A DNA stretch of 64,000 bases from Marsupella aquatica (lineage: Eukaryota > Marchantiophyta): positions 19,778,001-19,842,000 of the forward strand of contig OZ316892.1 of assembly GCA_973895155.1 (NCBI GenBank). The letters run 5' to 3'. The notes beneath the pieces are model-generated. The model made no database searches and was not told the DNA's origin. It saw only the letters and a program-made list of their open reading frames with translations. A program made the position numbers and the translations under genes. Positions 1-11,640 of this stretch are shown piece by piece (position 1 is the first letter of the stretch; every line of letters begins with the position of its first letter).

Positions 1-1813
1 GAAACCCCGGATCAAGGGACCCCGGATGGTGCTGGCAAATCCATTGTCCCTCTTGACGCAACTAGCACGAAGAAAAATAAAAAGAGAGGCGCCGGTGAGG
101 ATAGAGCAGCATCATCTACTCGAGACGTTATTTCCTGTGGACTCCAGAGAGATGTCGGGAATTTTAAGCGAAGGTGTTCTAGACACTGTTTTGTGGAGTC
201 CAATTTAAACGAATTTTACGATTCGGTATTTAACAAGGGGATGAAGCCCATGTGGGTTACTAAAGTTGAGGCCTGGGGAAAGGAATTGGTAAAGTCAGGA
301 GACAGAGAGAAGGGAGTAATGCATGGCGGAAAAGAGAGGGGCTTTGGTGTGGATGCTGGTTTCATCTACATTCCCACTGGATTAAAACCAACACTTCTTG
401 ATCGGAAGATTCCCAAGTGGAACCTTCAGGATTACACTATTCCCAGCTCTTTCTTCCGAGCCATGGAGCCGTTCCTTGCAGACGATGGCCTACTTGCAAT
501 TTTACACAGAGGAGACTATGATCAGGTATCTGAAGTGATTGCGGCTTGCCAGGATTCTAAGTGTTTCCAGTGTATTTCAACCCACCATGTGGTCATGACT
601 ACACCAATGTATAGGCCCCGATCTGATACTCAGGTAACAATTCCTCTTGCACATACTAGCGCCCGGCGCTACTATCAGCATTCGCAATATCTACAATTCA
701 CTTATCTTTCGTAAGGATGAATGGTTGACTAGCGCCAAGCGCTAATATATGTGTATGTTTTCGTATACTGCCTTCATTGGGAAACTGTGTTGCAGATATT
801 CACACTTACTCTTAATATATTTTGCCGCATTTTGACAAAGGGAAGGGTCCCGAAAGACCCCAAGTTCCGGCCACTATCGAATGAAGAAGACCCTTCCGTC
901 ACTAACATTATTGGGTTTTCGTTGCCGCAACATGACCCGACTCCTGAGCTCCAATTTGCAGGAAATTCACGATTGCCTGTGGGTTTCATGCAAACTATTT
1001 TGGAATTGGTGACTCTTCCTGGAGATATCGTTATGGACTGGACAGTAGGTTCCGGTAGTACGTTTGTGGCTGGAGATTATTCTGGTCGCTTTGTTGTTGG
1101 GCTGGAAAATCGGCCAGAGTTTGTTGATACTTCCGGTAAGGTCTTCCTTGATCTTTTACAGAACAAAGAAGTGGTTGCACCAACTCCTCCTAAGAAGATT
1201 CCTGGAAGTAAGAAGCAGGACAGGCTCCGTGCTATTCTAAATTTTGATTCGGAAGACGAGAATGAGGGTGGCAATGCTTCTCAGCAATCTAAAGATGATG
1301 AGGTGTCGAAGAATGTGGTGGACCTTGGATCTGGAGATGAGGACAGTGAAGAGTCAGAAGAGTAATTTTCTTTAGCTTTCTTTCTCTCATTGTATACTTT
1401 TTTCCAAAAAACTCCTCTACTCCCTTTTGTCTAGAAAATTCGCCCGATTTCCCGACTTCGACTAAAGAACTCCAGTTCAAATTCTCAGGTCAGAGTAGAA
1501 TCTTTGGAGGCGTTTTCAACTTTGAAGGAACGTCTCTAGGAACGTTGTACAGACCCCGGAGAAGCCATTTGTTCTCCCCTCTTATGCTGAAAAGGCGGCA
1601 CGACGGGCAGATTCAGTCAGGACGCTTACTTGGGAGAGTAAGGGTCTTAGACTCAGGAGAGGCTCAGATAGAAAGTTTGTGCAGAATCACTTCATAGATG
1701 ATATTGCAAAATCCAAGTATGTGGACGACGAAGCAGAGTCCACTGATAGATCAGAAAGTAGCGGTTCTGAATCGGGCTCAGAGTCGAGTGGTGGTTGTGG
1801 ATCTGGTCTTTAG
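1..1813 (+). CDS. ParB-methyltransferase fusion gene, 3' part (copy 1, cut by window edge)
   Basis: This is the 3' half of the gene present in full at 31669-36165, at an offset of 34352 bases with no indels to about 2060. Predicted exons are 1-633 (donor CAG|GTAACA), 796-1361 (acceptor TTGCAG) and 1540-1813 (acceptor CTCTAG, stop TAG). The protein is a beta-class N4/N6 DNA methyltransferase-like fold. The first exon holds the region where the catalytic motif IV should be. The second exon holds the SAM-binding motif I, read as DWTVGSGST, followed by GRFVVGLENRPEF, which matches the usual GRRFIGIE-type strand of the family. A Ser/Asp/Glu-rich tail follows. The expected (D/S/N)PP(Y/F/W) motif is not seen; the sequence at that place is GFIYIPTG. 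Two palindromes of the TAGCGCC family lie in the first intron. The start of the gene is outside the window. Confidence 0.7.
657..744. repeat. TAGCGCC-N-GGCGCTA palindromes, two copies inside an intron
   Basis: There is a perfect copy, TAGCGCCCGGCGCTA, at 657-671 and a near-perfect copy, TAGCGCCAAGCGCTA, at 730-744. Both lie in the predicted intron 634-795 of the methyltransferase gene. The same two sites recur at the matching places in copy 2 (35009 and 35082). Confidence 0.9.
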
Positions 1814-1888
1814 TTTTCCTTGTTTTATTTACCCGTTTATGGAGAACGACAACACTCAATAAGAACGTCGTGACGTGTCGGATTGGAG

Positions 1889-1967
1889 TAGCGCCCGACG
1901 CTATTACTGTAGCCGGTAGTTCAAAGAGGTTTTTATTTGGTTGTTTTCCTTATAGCGCCCGGCACTA
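1889..1967. repeat. TAGCGCC-N-GGCGCTA palindromes, two copies 3' of the gene
   Basis: TAGCGCCCGACGCTA is at 1889-1903 and TAGCGCCCGGCACTA at 1953-1967, just past the stop codon at 1813. Both differ from the perfect palindrome at a CpG. The matching sites in copy 2 (36241 and 36305) are perfect, so these look like C-to-T decay. Confidence 0.9.
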
Positions 1968-2131
1968 GTATAAATGTACTCAATGGCCGCTTCACATCCA
2001 ATATATGTGACAATATTTTCATACCCTTTGGTGTCTTTTTTGGGTGCACATTTGCTGGTATGAGTTTTGCTGTTTGCTGTTTACTGTTTGTTGTTTGTTG
2101 TTTGCTATTTGCTGTCACGGAGAGATCCCCC

Positions 2132-4444
2132 GCCTCAGGCATGATTGTATTCAAGGGAAGCAAGATCTGCAAGGAAGCTTTCTGGAATATTAATGGATTT
2201 TCTCTAGGAACATTTTACACAATGTATTCACGATACATGGAGGGGGCAAAAGTTGGTGTTCATGGGAATGAAGGGACCATCAAGACCAAAGACTACGTTG
2301 TGTTGTTCACAGAATCAATTCAAAGTATCCTGCATAAATGTGCAGAACCAATGCCACATCTTCACAAAATTGGTGTTTCAGGCAAGCAGGAAGTTGTTTT
2401 CAGGGTTCCAATAAGTTTCGGGAGAAAAGATGTTTTTGAAGAGGCTTGCAAGCTTAACAAAAACCTGGGTATTCACTCGACCTCTCTCCCAACCTTCTAC
2501 AAGCTTTTGGATAAATATTTCCCCAATTTCCAATTCCAAGATCGGAGCAACTTTGCAAAATGCGATCTCTACACGACCATTAAAGAAACACTTCGGGGGG
2601 AGAAACGGGTGGATAAGATTTTAGAAATCAAGGCAAAGTGCGAACGGCATATGTTGGAACAACAATCACGCAGGAGTATGTACTATGCAGCAAAAATTGC
2701 GGCGGACCAAGAGCCCAAAAAATATTTGTCTATGATTCACGATAAAATGGATCAGGCCAAGACCGGAATCCCTAAAATGACTTCTACACTCAAGAGCCAA
2801 GGAGGCAAATCAATCCCGCTACCAATGACGCTGACGGGGATGTTAACGCATGGATGGGAGCCTGGAATTTATGCACATTTTGCCCTTTCTGGTTTGTGGG
2901 CAAGCGATCCTGATTTTACAATCTCTTCGCTTGCAAAGTTATTTCGTGATCTCAAATCATTTGTGGGAGATAAGACCGACGATCTAGCTCTCAACACCTC
3001 TGACGTCATAGATCCAATCTTTGTATCCCTCTTGGATCGGCGTGCCTTTGAGGTAGGATACCTCGAAACCAAAAAGATCTCTCTCGCTCACTTCGTAGGG
3101 CTTGGTGACTCACACGAGAGTCCCGTAGAGCCTTGAACATTGCTACCCTTCAAGGCGCTTCCTCGAAACCTCCACCTTCAACTTGATAACTCGGGAAAGG
3201 ATTACAAGAACCAGACATTTCTGGCTTTCTGTAGCGAGCTTGTTCTAAGAGGAGTGTTTGAGTCAGTAACTCTTTCCTTTTTGATGGTGGGGCACACTCA
3301 TGAGGATGTGGATGCCTTCTTCTCTAGAGTCGGGATAAGGATCTACAATTGAGAGCTTACCACATTTTTTGGTTTGATGGCGGAGGTTTGGGAGTGCGAG
3401 AAGAAACATCCGGTTCCAAGGTTCATCCGCGAAGTTGCATCTTACAAAGCTTATGTAGGACCATTTGTCAAAAGGATCCAGGGTCAATCAGCACCTGTTC
3501 AATTCTTGTTATCAATGAAGGAGAATGTCCCAGTCTACCAATATCGAGAGAAAATTGATACGCCTTGGCTACCGAAAAAGGGTCAAACAATTTGGTTGTT
3601 TGACTTAGAGAGAAACCAATACAAATTTCCAATTGGAAGTCCTTATTCCAAGCGGATGGAGTCTTCTCACAAGCGAGCGAATCACATTTTGGAATACTTG
3701 ATCCATTATATCTCATGGCTGAAGACTGCATGGAAGGATGTTACATCGGAGGGATATCGTCTCCGAAGTCCAGAGATTCAATACTGGGAAAACATTGTTT
3801 TTGTGTTTCAGGACACACTTTGCTCTCCTTCGCTAGCAGGGGTAGATTATCCATTACTTGATGGATTCTGGCCTCGAACGAACCATGGAACTGGGTATCG
3901 TCAGGATGGTCAGAACGTGGATACCAACCCAAGCGAAGACAATGGGGTGATGCATAATCTGGAAAGAGAGCTTCAAGAAGATGAAGAAGAGAGGCAAACA
4001 ATCTTTGTCTGACACCCTTCTGAGCGTGAGAGGTCAAGATTTAGTCCTCTAGAAGATATTAAAAAGAATACATTTGTTATTATTCGACCCACCGATGAAT
4101 TTGAAACCAGAATTCTGCAACGATTTTGGCTTGCAAAAGCAATCGATTGTGTCGTAAGAGATCCCGACGATTCGCATGTTGGAGAGTTCCAAGTTGAATG
4201 GTGGCGCCCTCTTAATCGCAAGAGTTTGGCAACCGAATCAGAAAGATATTGGGACTACTTTAATTCAAAGCAAACGTGGGAAAGGGATCCCAATTACCTC
4301 ATTCCCCCAGTCACAAATGATTGGATCCTAGCAACTTCAACCATCACCGGATGGACATCAAAAGCAAAAGCAAAGGTAAAAGTTCCAGCAAGAGTTTTGG
4401 AAAGTGTGAAGGTTTACATTACAGAAACGATTGAAGAGAACTAA
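2132..4444 (+). pseudogene. DUF7869-family putative transposase, decayed, 5' truncated
   Basis: One reading frame of about 770 codons runs to a TAA at 4442-4444. It is interrupted only by three in-frame TGA codons, at 3134-3136, 3350-3352 and 4010-4012, with no frameshift. The N-terminal part reads KICKEAFWNINGFS and HGNEG, as in DUF7869 proteins. The core has MIHDKMDQ, then HLQLDNSGKDYKNQ, then FLMVGHTHEDVDAFFSR. These are the family's hallmark blocks and would supply the acidic residues of an RNase H-like (DDE-type) nuclease. Assignment as a transposase is inference from that fold and from repeat context. Homology starts abruptly at the end of the duplicated block at 2131, so the N-terminus was lost at that junction. 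Each TGA could come from a CGA (Arg) codon by deamination. Confidence 0.7.
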
Positions 4445-5300
4445 AATCCTTTCTCGACGCAAGACTCGCGTGGAAGACACTTGGTGATGCACGGCACGTC
4501 CTAATTATGTCGGGTTCAGGATTGTGGGAGAACAATAGGCGAGGTTTGAGCTGGTGTCACTTTCCGCATGAGGCTCGTGTAGGCCGGATTACTTAGCTCG
4601 AGGATCATTTTTTGGAAAGTGAAAGGTGTGTACTTGTACTCAATGTCATATTCACTACAATGGCGCGCATGTCAACCTTTGGCTCGTGTCCATTGTGGCC
4701 ACAATGATGGTTTGGTGCCGGATCACAAGATTTGGGTGGGATGAGCTCAATTTCCTCCGTTATTGAGGTTAAATTGACAGGTGCTTTTTTATCATAATTG
4801 TGCTACACGAGGCTCGCGTAGGATGTCATAATCAACTTATGACTTGCAAAACCCGGATCTTATCACAGACACCCATATCACACGGCATGTACTAATTGTC
4901 GGGTTGAGGACTGTGGGAGAACAATAGGCGAGGTTGGAGTTGGTTGGTTCCATTCACTTTCCGCACGAGGCTCGTGTAGGCCAAACTACTCAGCTCTAGG
5001 ATCATTATGACCTTCGGAAAGTGAAAGGTGTGTACTTGTACTGAATGTCACTTTCACTGCAATGATGCGCATGTCGACCTATGGCTCGGGTCCATTGTGG
5101 CCACAATGATGGTGTGGTGTCGGGTCACGGGTTTTAGTATCATAATTGTACCATACGTGGCTGGCGTAGGATGTCATAATGAACTTATGACTTGCAAATC
5201 CCGGATCTCATCACACATACCTTTATTCGAGAGGCTTGTTTCTCTCCTTCAAGTTATGCTTTGTGATGAACTTCTGGCTCAGTCTCCAACATCTCTCTGA
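4445..5300. repeat. Tandem repeat of ~387 bp, two diverged copies
   Basis: The segment starting near 4489 (CACGGCACGTCCTAATT) recurs near 4876 (CACACGGCATGTACTAATT). Both continue through GTGGGAGAACAATAGGCGAGG, a TTTCCGCA(T/C)GAGGCTCGTGTAGG block and a GTGAAAGGTGTGTACTTGTACT block. The second copy ends near 5215. I see no credible gene in this stretch. Confidence 0.8.
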
Positions 5301-5388
5301 TCAAATCTCCTTCTGATCAAATCTTCCTTTTCCAAATTGAGCGTTTGACAACCATTTTGGATCGTGGTGATTTTCCTTAACTTTCATA

Positions 5389-5869
5389 ATGGCACCTGGG
5401 AGACAATTGAGGAGTTCTTTGGCATTACATACGGAGGAGAGTTCTAGAGCATTACACGCAGAGAATGCGAATGAGGAGCGGTCCAACTTCTCTGTGTGCC
5501 CGGAGCCATCCGATAGTTTCGACTCTAGAGTTGCTGCAAGAACAGAAACCATTCCTCCTCTTGGCAACCAAACTGTGGTTAGTCATGACAAGACGAACGA
5601 CCAGGCACCTGTTGCACATGAGGTGGAGGAGGAACAGAAAGAGCAAGAGAAGAAGCCGACAAAGGCCGTGGAGGAGGAACAAACGAGGATCCGTCGGGAG
5701 GAATGCATGTCGAAAGATGAGGCGTCGTTGGAAGAGGGAGCATTTGGCTAAGTATTACGGACCTTTGAAGAAGAAACGAAGCTCCGAGAGAAGTCTGAAG
5801 GAATGGGCAAGGGAAGAATTTCTAGATAGCGATAATGCGTACTCCGACAAGTGGATGCCATCATCCTAG
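5389..5869 (+). pseudogene. Small charged protein, hypothetical, probable frameshift
   Basis: An ATG at 5389 opens 120 codons beginning MAPGRQLRSS, rich in Glu, Lys and Gln, ending at a TGA at 5749-5751. An overlapping frame (to 5869) carries KKKRSSERSLKEWAREEF and ends with an acidic DSDNAYSDKW tail. If the two frames were once one, a single indel near 5700-5750 separates them. The general plan (MAP start, low-complexity body, DSD..Y..W tail) resembles the ORF at 30412-30840, which also lies upstream of transposon genes. No domain is recognised and the function is unknown. Confidence 0.3.
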
Positions 5870-5985
5870 AATGATTGAATGAGGCATTCTGGAGTCAGCT
5901 CTCGGGAGGTGTTTTGGAGCTGTTTTTTGTGCGGATGCGATCATCGCGTAGGAATTTGTTAGTTGATCGTGCATTGTGTTTAGGT

Positions 5986-7100
5986 CACTAGAAGAAAACC
6001 TGTGTTTTACTACTACAGGCCCTGCAACTACTTTGCCTAAATAACTCATACGTGGTGCCAACCACTATTTTTTTAATGGGTTGTAATAATCTGCATTTTA
6101 TTACTCTACTTAGAACTATGTTACCTTAATCACTGATTACAACTCTCTTTTTTGCCACTAAAACTTAAATCACTTGAATTAGAGTTGTATATTACACAAA
6201 TTTACAAATCACTACAATCCACCGTTCACTCCACCGTCGATGTTTACAACTCTATTTTCAACTAAGATTTTACTACTGACCGAAACCACTACAAATACAA
6301 GTACCACCAATATTTGAATGGTAAAGGTGCTTTTTCAATCAACTCCCAATCAAGTGAAGCTTTTCCAAGTGATCTTAATTACTTGAAATAATGTCATTTG
6401 TGAGCACACCTTTTGTTACTGTAAATATCACCAATAGTGGAGTCACAAAAGAATTTTGGCAAAATTATTTAAAATATTTTAGTGACAAGGAAATTCTTAC
6501 AAACAACTTAAGATTGAGTGAATTAATTCTCAATGTACAAAATTTCTTTACATAAAGTCATTATTATCACAAATTGTCTGACTACAAATATCACTAATAT
6601 TAGAGTCCAATAAATATTATTTGATGCAACTTCAAACCAAGTGCCACATCCTCCTTAGTCCAAAATCACTCTAAAGAATGTCATTCTCTTCGCACATTTT
6701 AGTGACTCCAAATACCACTAAGAGTAGAGTGTCAATGCAGGACCTTGCAAATGACTTGAAATAAAGTAGATCATTTTCCATTCTTAGAAATCACTATGAG
6801 TAATGTCATTCTTTAAATACATTTTGCCACTGCAAATGCCACCAACATTAGAGTGTCAAAACAGTTTTGATAAATGACTAAAAATTAAACAGATTATTTT
6901 GTGATGTCCAAAACCTCTCCCCATGGTGTCATTATCAACACACATTTTCAGTCACTATATGCATGCCGCCGGAATTATAGCGACAAATAATTTATTTTTT
7001 TTACAAATTGTACCCAACCCACTACACAACAGGTGCTTTGAGGGTTTTGGGCACCTGTCACTTGAAATACCACCATGTTTTGACTTAGGAAAGTTATGTG
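5986..7100. mobile_element. CACTA-like terminus and degenerate ~122-bp tandem repeats
   Basis: CACTAGAAGAAAACCTG begins at 5986 after GGT and looks like a CACTA-superfamily terminal repeat. The following AT-rich DNA is full of ACCACT and CACTACAA motifs, as expected of subterminal binding repeats. From about 6390 to 6960 it forms old repeats of about 122 bp, each with a TGTCATT..CACATTTT...CACTACAAATACCAC..TTAGAGT pattern (near 6390, 6555, 6678, 6800 and 6925). I did not find a matching right end with a GGT duplication, so the element is unclosed or truncated. No gene is seen. Confidence 0.5.
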
Positions 7101-9800
7101 TTTGAACTTCCAATCAAGTGCATTGGTAAATACGAGCCCAAACCACTTAACATAAGGTCCTTTCGGGCTTTCATCTTCTTGCCACTACAAATTGCACCCA
7201 TATTTGAGTGATGAGGCACACATTGGTGCGACCACTTGCCATGAAACTAGTGCTAAAAGGAGTGAATTGTGTGGATGCATCACATAAGCCCCATATTTGT
7301 AATTCCGTAGAGTCTTGGAGTGATTTGTGTGGAGTTCATGATGTTGCAACACTTGGGTGCCTCAAATCTCTCCACCTTGGCAATTTATGCGTCACAACTT
7401 CATTTTCGTTGCTATAACTAGTTGGCACACGTGATGGGGGTGTCCCATGGCTTCACCATGGGGGGGCTAACACGGAGGAATTGTGGTGGAGGCGGGCCCA
7501 ACCCTCCTCCTTTAATCTTGGCCCTCCGAGAATTGCCGCAAGGTGGATCCACTTCTCATTATCCATTGTAAGTTTGTTACTCCCCAAATCACTAAAAACC
7601 ATGTTCTTCAAAGCCCTCATTTCTAGCGCGACTAACACTATCACTCAAGATGGGGCGGTACATAACGCATCCCTCTAAACCACTTCTCATGAAGTGGTAG
7701 TCCTAGAGTGATTGGGGGGCAAACCACTACAAATGATGTGGTTTTAGGGTTTAGGGCAAATGCAACTTAAGATACCACCTTTATTTGAGTTGAGAAGTTG
7801 GGGGTGAACACTTGCAATGAAGTGTATTTATATGTACACGGCCAATTGACTCGGAAAAAGGTCCTTTCAGGCCCTCGCCTTTTGGCGACTACAAATTGCA
7901 CCTGTATTTGAGTGATGCAGCACACTTTAGTGTGACCACTTGCCATGAACTAGTGCTAAAAGGAGTGAATTGTGTGGATGCATCACATAAGCCCCATATT
8001 TGTAATTCCGTAGAGTCTTGGAGTGATTTGTGTGGAGTTCACGATGTTCCATCACTTGGGTGCCTCAAATCTCTCCACCTTGGCAATTTATGCGTCACAA
8101 CCTCATTGTCGTTGCTATAACTAGTTGGCACACGTGATGGGGGTGTCCCATGGCTTCACCATGGGGGGGCTAACATGGAGGAATTGTTATGGCGGTGGGC
8201 CCAACCCTCCTCCTTTAATCCTGGCCCTTCGAGAATTGCGGCAAGGTGGATCCACTTCTCATTATCCATTGTAAGTTTGTCACTCCCCAATCACTAAAAA
8301 CTATGTTCTTCAAAGCCCGCATTTCTAGCAACTAACAGTGTCACTCAGGTTGGGGTGGTACATCATGTATCCCTCAAAACAACTTCTCATGAAGTGGTAG
8401 TCTGAGAGTGATTGTTGTTCCCAAACCACTACAAATGAGGTGGTTTTAGTGTTTAGGGGAAATGCGACTCAAGATACCACCGTTATTTGAGTTGAGAAGT
8501 AAATTGGGTATGAAAACTTGCAATGAAGTGCATTTGTCAGTACTAGCCCAAACCACTTGACATAAGGTAGTTTTGGGCCCTTGCCTTCTGGCGACTTCAA
8601 ATTGCACCCGTATTTGAGTCATGCAACACACATTGGTGCCACCACTTGCCATGAACTAGTGCTAAAAGGAGTGAATTGTGTAGACGCATCACATAAGCTC
8701 CATATTTATAATTTTGTAGAGTCTTGGAGTGATTTGTGTGGAGTTCATGATGTTGCATCACTTGTGTACCTCAAATCTCTCCACCTTGGCATTTTATGCG
8801 TCACAACCTCATTGTCATTGCTATAACTAGTTGGCACACGTGATGGGGGTGTCACATGGCCTCACCATTGGGGGGCTAACATGGAGGAATTGTTATGGCA
8901 TCGGCCGAACCCTCCTCCTTTAATCGCGGCCCTATGACAATTGCCGCGAGGTGGATCCACTTCTCATTATCCCTTGTAAGTTTGTCACTCGCCAAATCAC
9001 TGAAAACTCTGTTCTTCAAAGCCCGCATTTCTAGCGACTAACATTGTTACTCAGGTTGGGGTGGTACATCATCCATTCTCAAAACAACTTCTCATGAAGT
9101 GGTAGTTTGAGGGTGATTGTTGTTCCCAAACCACTACAAATGAGGTGGTTTTAGGGTTTAGGGGAAATGCGACTCAAGATACCACCGTTATTTGAGTTGA
9201 GAAGTAAATTGGGTATGAACACTTGCAATGAAGTGCATTTGTAAGTACCAGCCCAAACCACTTGACATAAGGTAGTTTCGGCCCCTCGCCTTCTGGCAAC
9301 TTCAAATTGCACCCGTATTTGAGTCATGCAACACACATTGGTGCCACCACTTGCCATGAACTAGTGCTAAAAGGAGTGAATTGTGTGGATGCATCACATA
9401 AGCCCCATATTTGTAATTCCGTAGAATCTTGGAGTGATTTGTGTGGAGTTCACGATGTTGCATCACTTGGGTGCCTCAAATCTCTCCACCTTGGCAATTT
9501 ATGCGTCACGACCTCATTGTCGTTGCTATAACTGGTTGGCGCACATGATGGGGGTGTCCCACGGCTTCACCATGGGGGGGCTAACACGGAGGAATTGTTA
9601 TGGTGGCGGGCCCAACCCTCCTCCTTTAATGATGGCCCTCCGAGACTTGCCTAAAGCTAGATGGCCTACATATTCTCTTTGTAAGGTTGTCACCCCCAAA
9701 CCATTCAAAATAATGTGCTTCACAGCCCTCATTTTTTGTGACTAAAACTTTCACTCAAACTTATGTGGTACATGACACAGTCCTCCAAAGAACTTCTGAT
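7100..9800. repeat. Tandem array, unit ~704 bp, about 3.7 copies
   Basis: The anchor CAAATTGCACC(C/T)(A/G)TATTTGAG recurs near 7187, 7893, 8598 and 9302, spacing about 704 bp. Each unit continues with GTGCTAAAAGGAGTGAATTG, CTCTCCACCTTGGCA and TAGTTGGCACACGTGATGGG. In three units these are followed by a small inverted repeat, CCCATGGCTTCACCATGGG. Each unit has a short plus-strand frame (about 57 shared residues, ending SLSLL or FSLL) that stays open in all four copies. I take it as a passenger of the repeat and not a proven gene. Confidence 0.85.
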
Positions 9801-10890
9801 ATAGTGGTAGTCGTAGGGTGGCCATAATTCCCAAACCACTGCAAAAGAGGTAGTTTGAGGGTGTAGGGAAATTCCACTTAGAATATCACCGTTATTTTAG
9901 TGGAGAAGTAAGTGGAATGGGGTAAATTGTGTGTAAACACTTTCAATAACAATGTGGTTCCAAACTCTCACATGTATTCTAGTGCTAGTACCATCACCTA
10001 GTCTTGAGTGATAAATGACATAAATGTTGTAATTTACAAATAACTGACAATCAAGTAAGGGACAGAGATCTTGTAAATACCACTACAGATCATGTCATAC
10101 CGGATTCTCACCAAAGTGCAGTAACAATGTCACCAACATTTTAGTGATAGACTGCTGAAACCACTGGCAAAGAGGTAGTGGGTTTTTGAGGGCTGGCAAA
10201 AGCACTTTGAATGTGGTGGTTTGGTTCCCCATTTTTGTGATACAATAATTATAGTTTCTTTTTAACTACTTGCAATCAAGTAAGTAGTGGGGTGTTTTTT
10301 AGGATTGGCCAAAACCACTTTGGATGTGATGGTTCCCAAGGATTATACCTGCAAGACTACATATATACCACTTAACATTGACAAAAAACATAGTGATTGA
10401 AGGTCGGAGTGGATAATTAAATTACCAGAGAAGTTAAGTGAATGGTGCCAAGGGATAATAATATATCCAGAGAATATGATAGCAATTTAAATGAAGTACA
10501 GGGTTTAGGGCACGTAGAAGCGAGGGGTTTTCGGATGGTTTATGTAACTCTCAACTGAGTGTCATAGAAAAAGTATTGTTTGGTGGCCTGGCACCACCTA
10601 CATTTCTTCTCAAGCTTTGTGTGATTTACACACTTTAAAGGAGTACTAGGGTATTAAAATTGGTAATAGGCAAAAAGTGATAGCTCATTGGGTACTCTAT
10701 AAAATAAAATGTGGGTTTAGGACAAATGTTTGAATTGGCATTAGTCAGACTCGTATTAGATCATTTCATTAATGACACAAAAAAGTCCATATGGATGATG
10801 TCATTTTTCACACAAAGAAAGTCTAGTGCATGCGACAATACTTACTAGTACCTAATTATACCACCTAATATTGTTGGTGGCAAATTGGAA
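9800..10890. other. AT-rich, gene-free stretch
   Basis: The sequence continues the CACTAC/ACCACTT-rich composition of the preceding repeats and then becomes non-repetitive AT-rich DNA. No open frame or RNA gene that I can support is present. Confidence 0.6.
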
Positions 10891-11640
10891 ATTATTGGTT
10901 TTTTGCTATACATTGAGAGGGCAGAGTTGTCATGACTTAGCACTTATTTTGTGGGGTTACACAATGCTTGGCTGGAGTGTAATTTAGACACTTGAAGTAG
11001 AGGGATTGGGGGCCTTGGCTTAACATCAAATTCAGCCTCATTGATGGTTGAGATCACTCAAGGCAGTCTCATTTCATCCGGACGGCTGAGATCACTCTAG
11101 GGGCCGGCTGACATGTCAGTTAGGTTCGCGCCAAATGGCTCTTTGCACCCTTTGCACCCGCGGGCTTGTGAGTCAAGTTTTATTTTTCCCACAAACTATC
11201 GAGACTCAACGTTGAATGTTGCGTTTGTGTCTGCCACAAAGCGTTTAGGGCGAGGGAGTCGAGGGGTTTAGCCCCGGGTTTAGCCCCGGGTTTAGCAAAG
11301 TTGCACTTTTGTTTTGCCCAGAGAGTTTGCAATCAGCTCAAGGCTCGTGGAGCTGCGGGAGTGTTGTGCAGTGTGCTGCGGGAGGGCTGTGCAGGAGTGT
11401 TGTGCTGTGCGGAGCTGTGCGTCCAAGCTAGCTCACTGTTATCCGATTGAGCTGGGGTCGGTTATCATTCTTCTCGGCAGTGGGTCACGGAGATTTGCGC
11501 AGGCCAGGAGTGTTGTGTTGTGCAGTGTGCTGCGGGAGTGCTTTGCGGAGCGCTGCGGGAGGGCTACGCAGGAGTGTTGTGTTGCAGTAGCGTTGTTGTG
11601 CGGAGCTACAAGCTATTGAGCGAGCTACGGGCTTTGATAG
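10890..11640 (+). repeat. Long inverted repeat, left arm (pairs with ~22340-23130)
   Basis: The sequence from GTCATGACTTAGCAC (near 10931) through TAGACACTTGAAGTAGAGGG, GAGATCACTCAAGGCA, CTTTGCACCCTTTGCACC, CAACGTTGAATGTTGCG and GCGAGGGAGTCGAGGGGTTTAG recurs in reverse complement inside the CACTA element at 14785-24021. By eye identity is roughly 80%. The arm also carries the GTGTTGTGCAGTGTGCTGC-type repeats seen reversed at 22560-22700. Confidence 0.75.

Larger units (their letters stand above)
1..2131 (+). repeat. Dispersed duplication, copy 1 (pairs with 34353-36494)
   Basis: This block matches 34353-36494 with about 48 substitutions by eye and no indels until a TGTTTGC microsatellite at about 2066-2114, where the copies differ in length. 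Similarity stops sharply after the shared GAGAGATCCCCC. Copy 1 then runs into DUF7869 transposase sequence and copy 2 into unrelated sequence, so this point is a plausible element terminus. The left limit is outside the window for this copy. Confidence 0.9.

Noticed and set aside
2132-4444. TGA read as a sense codon (recoding or a variant genetic code)
   Set aside because: Many in-frame TGAs suggested it, but other frames end naturally at TGA (38943, 30840), TAG stops also interrupt frames, and CGA-to-TGA deamination explains the pattern.
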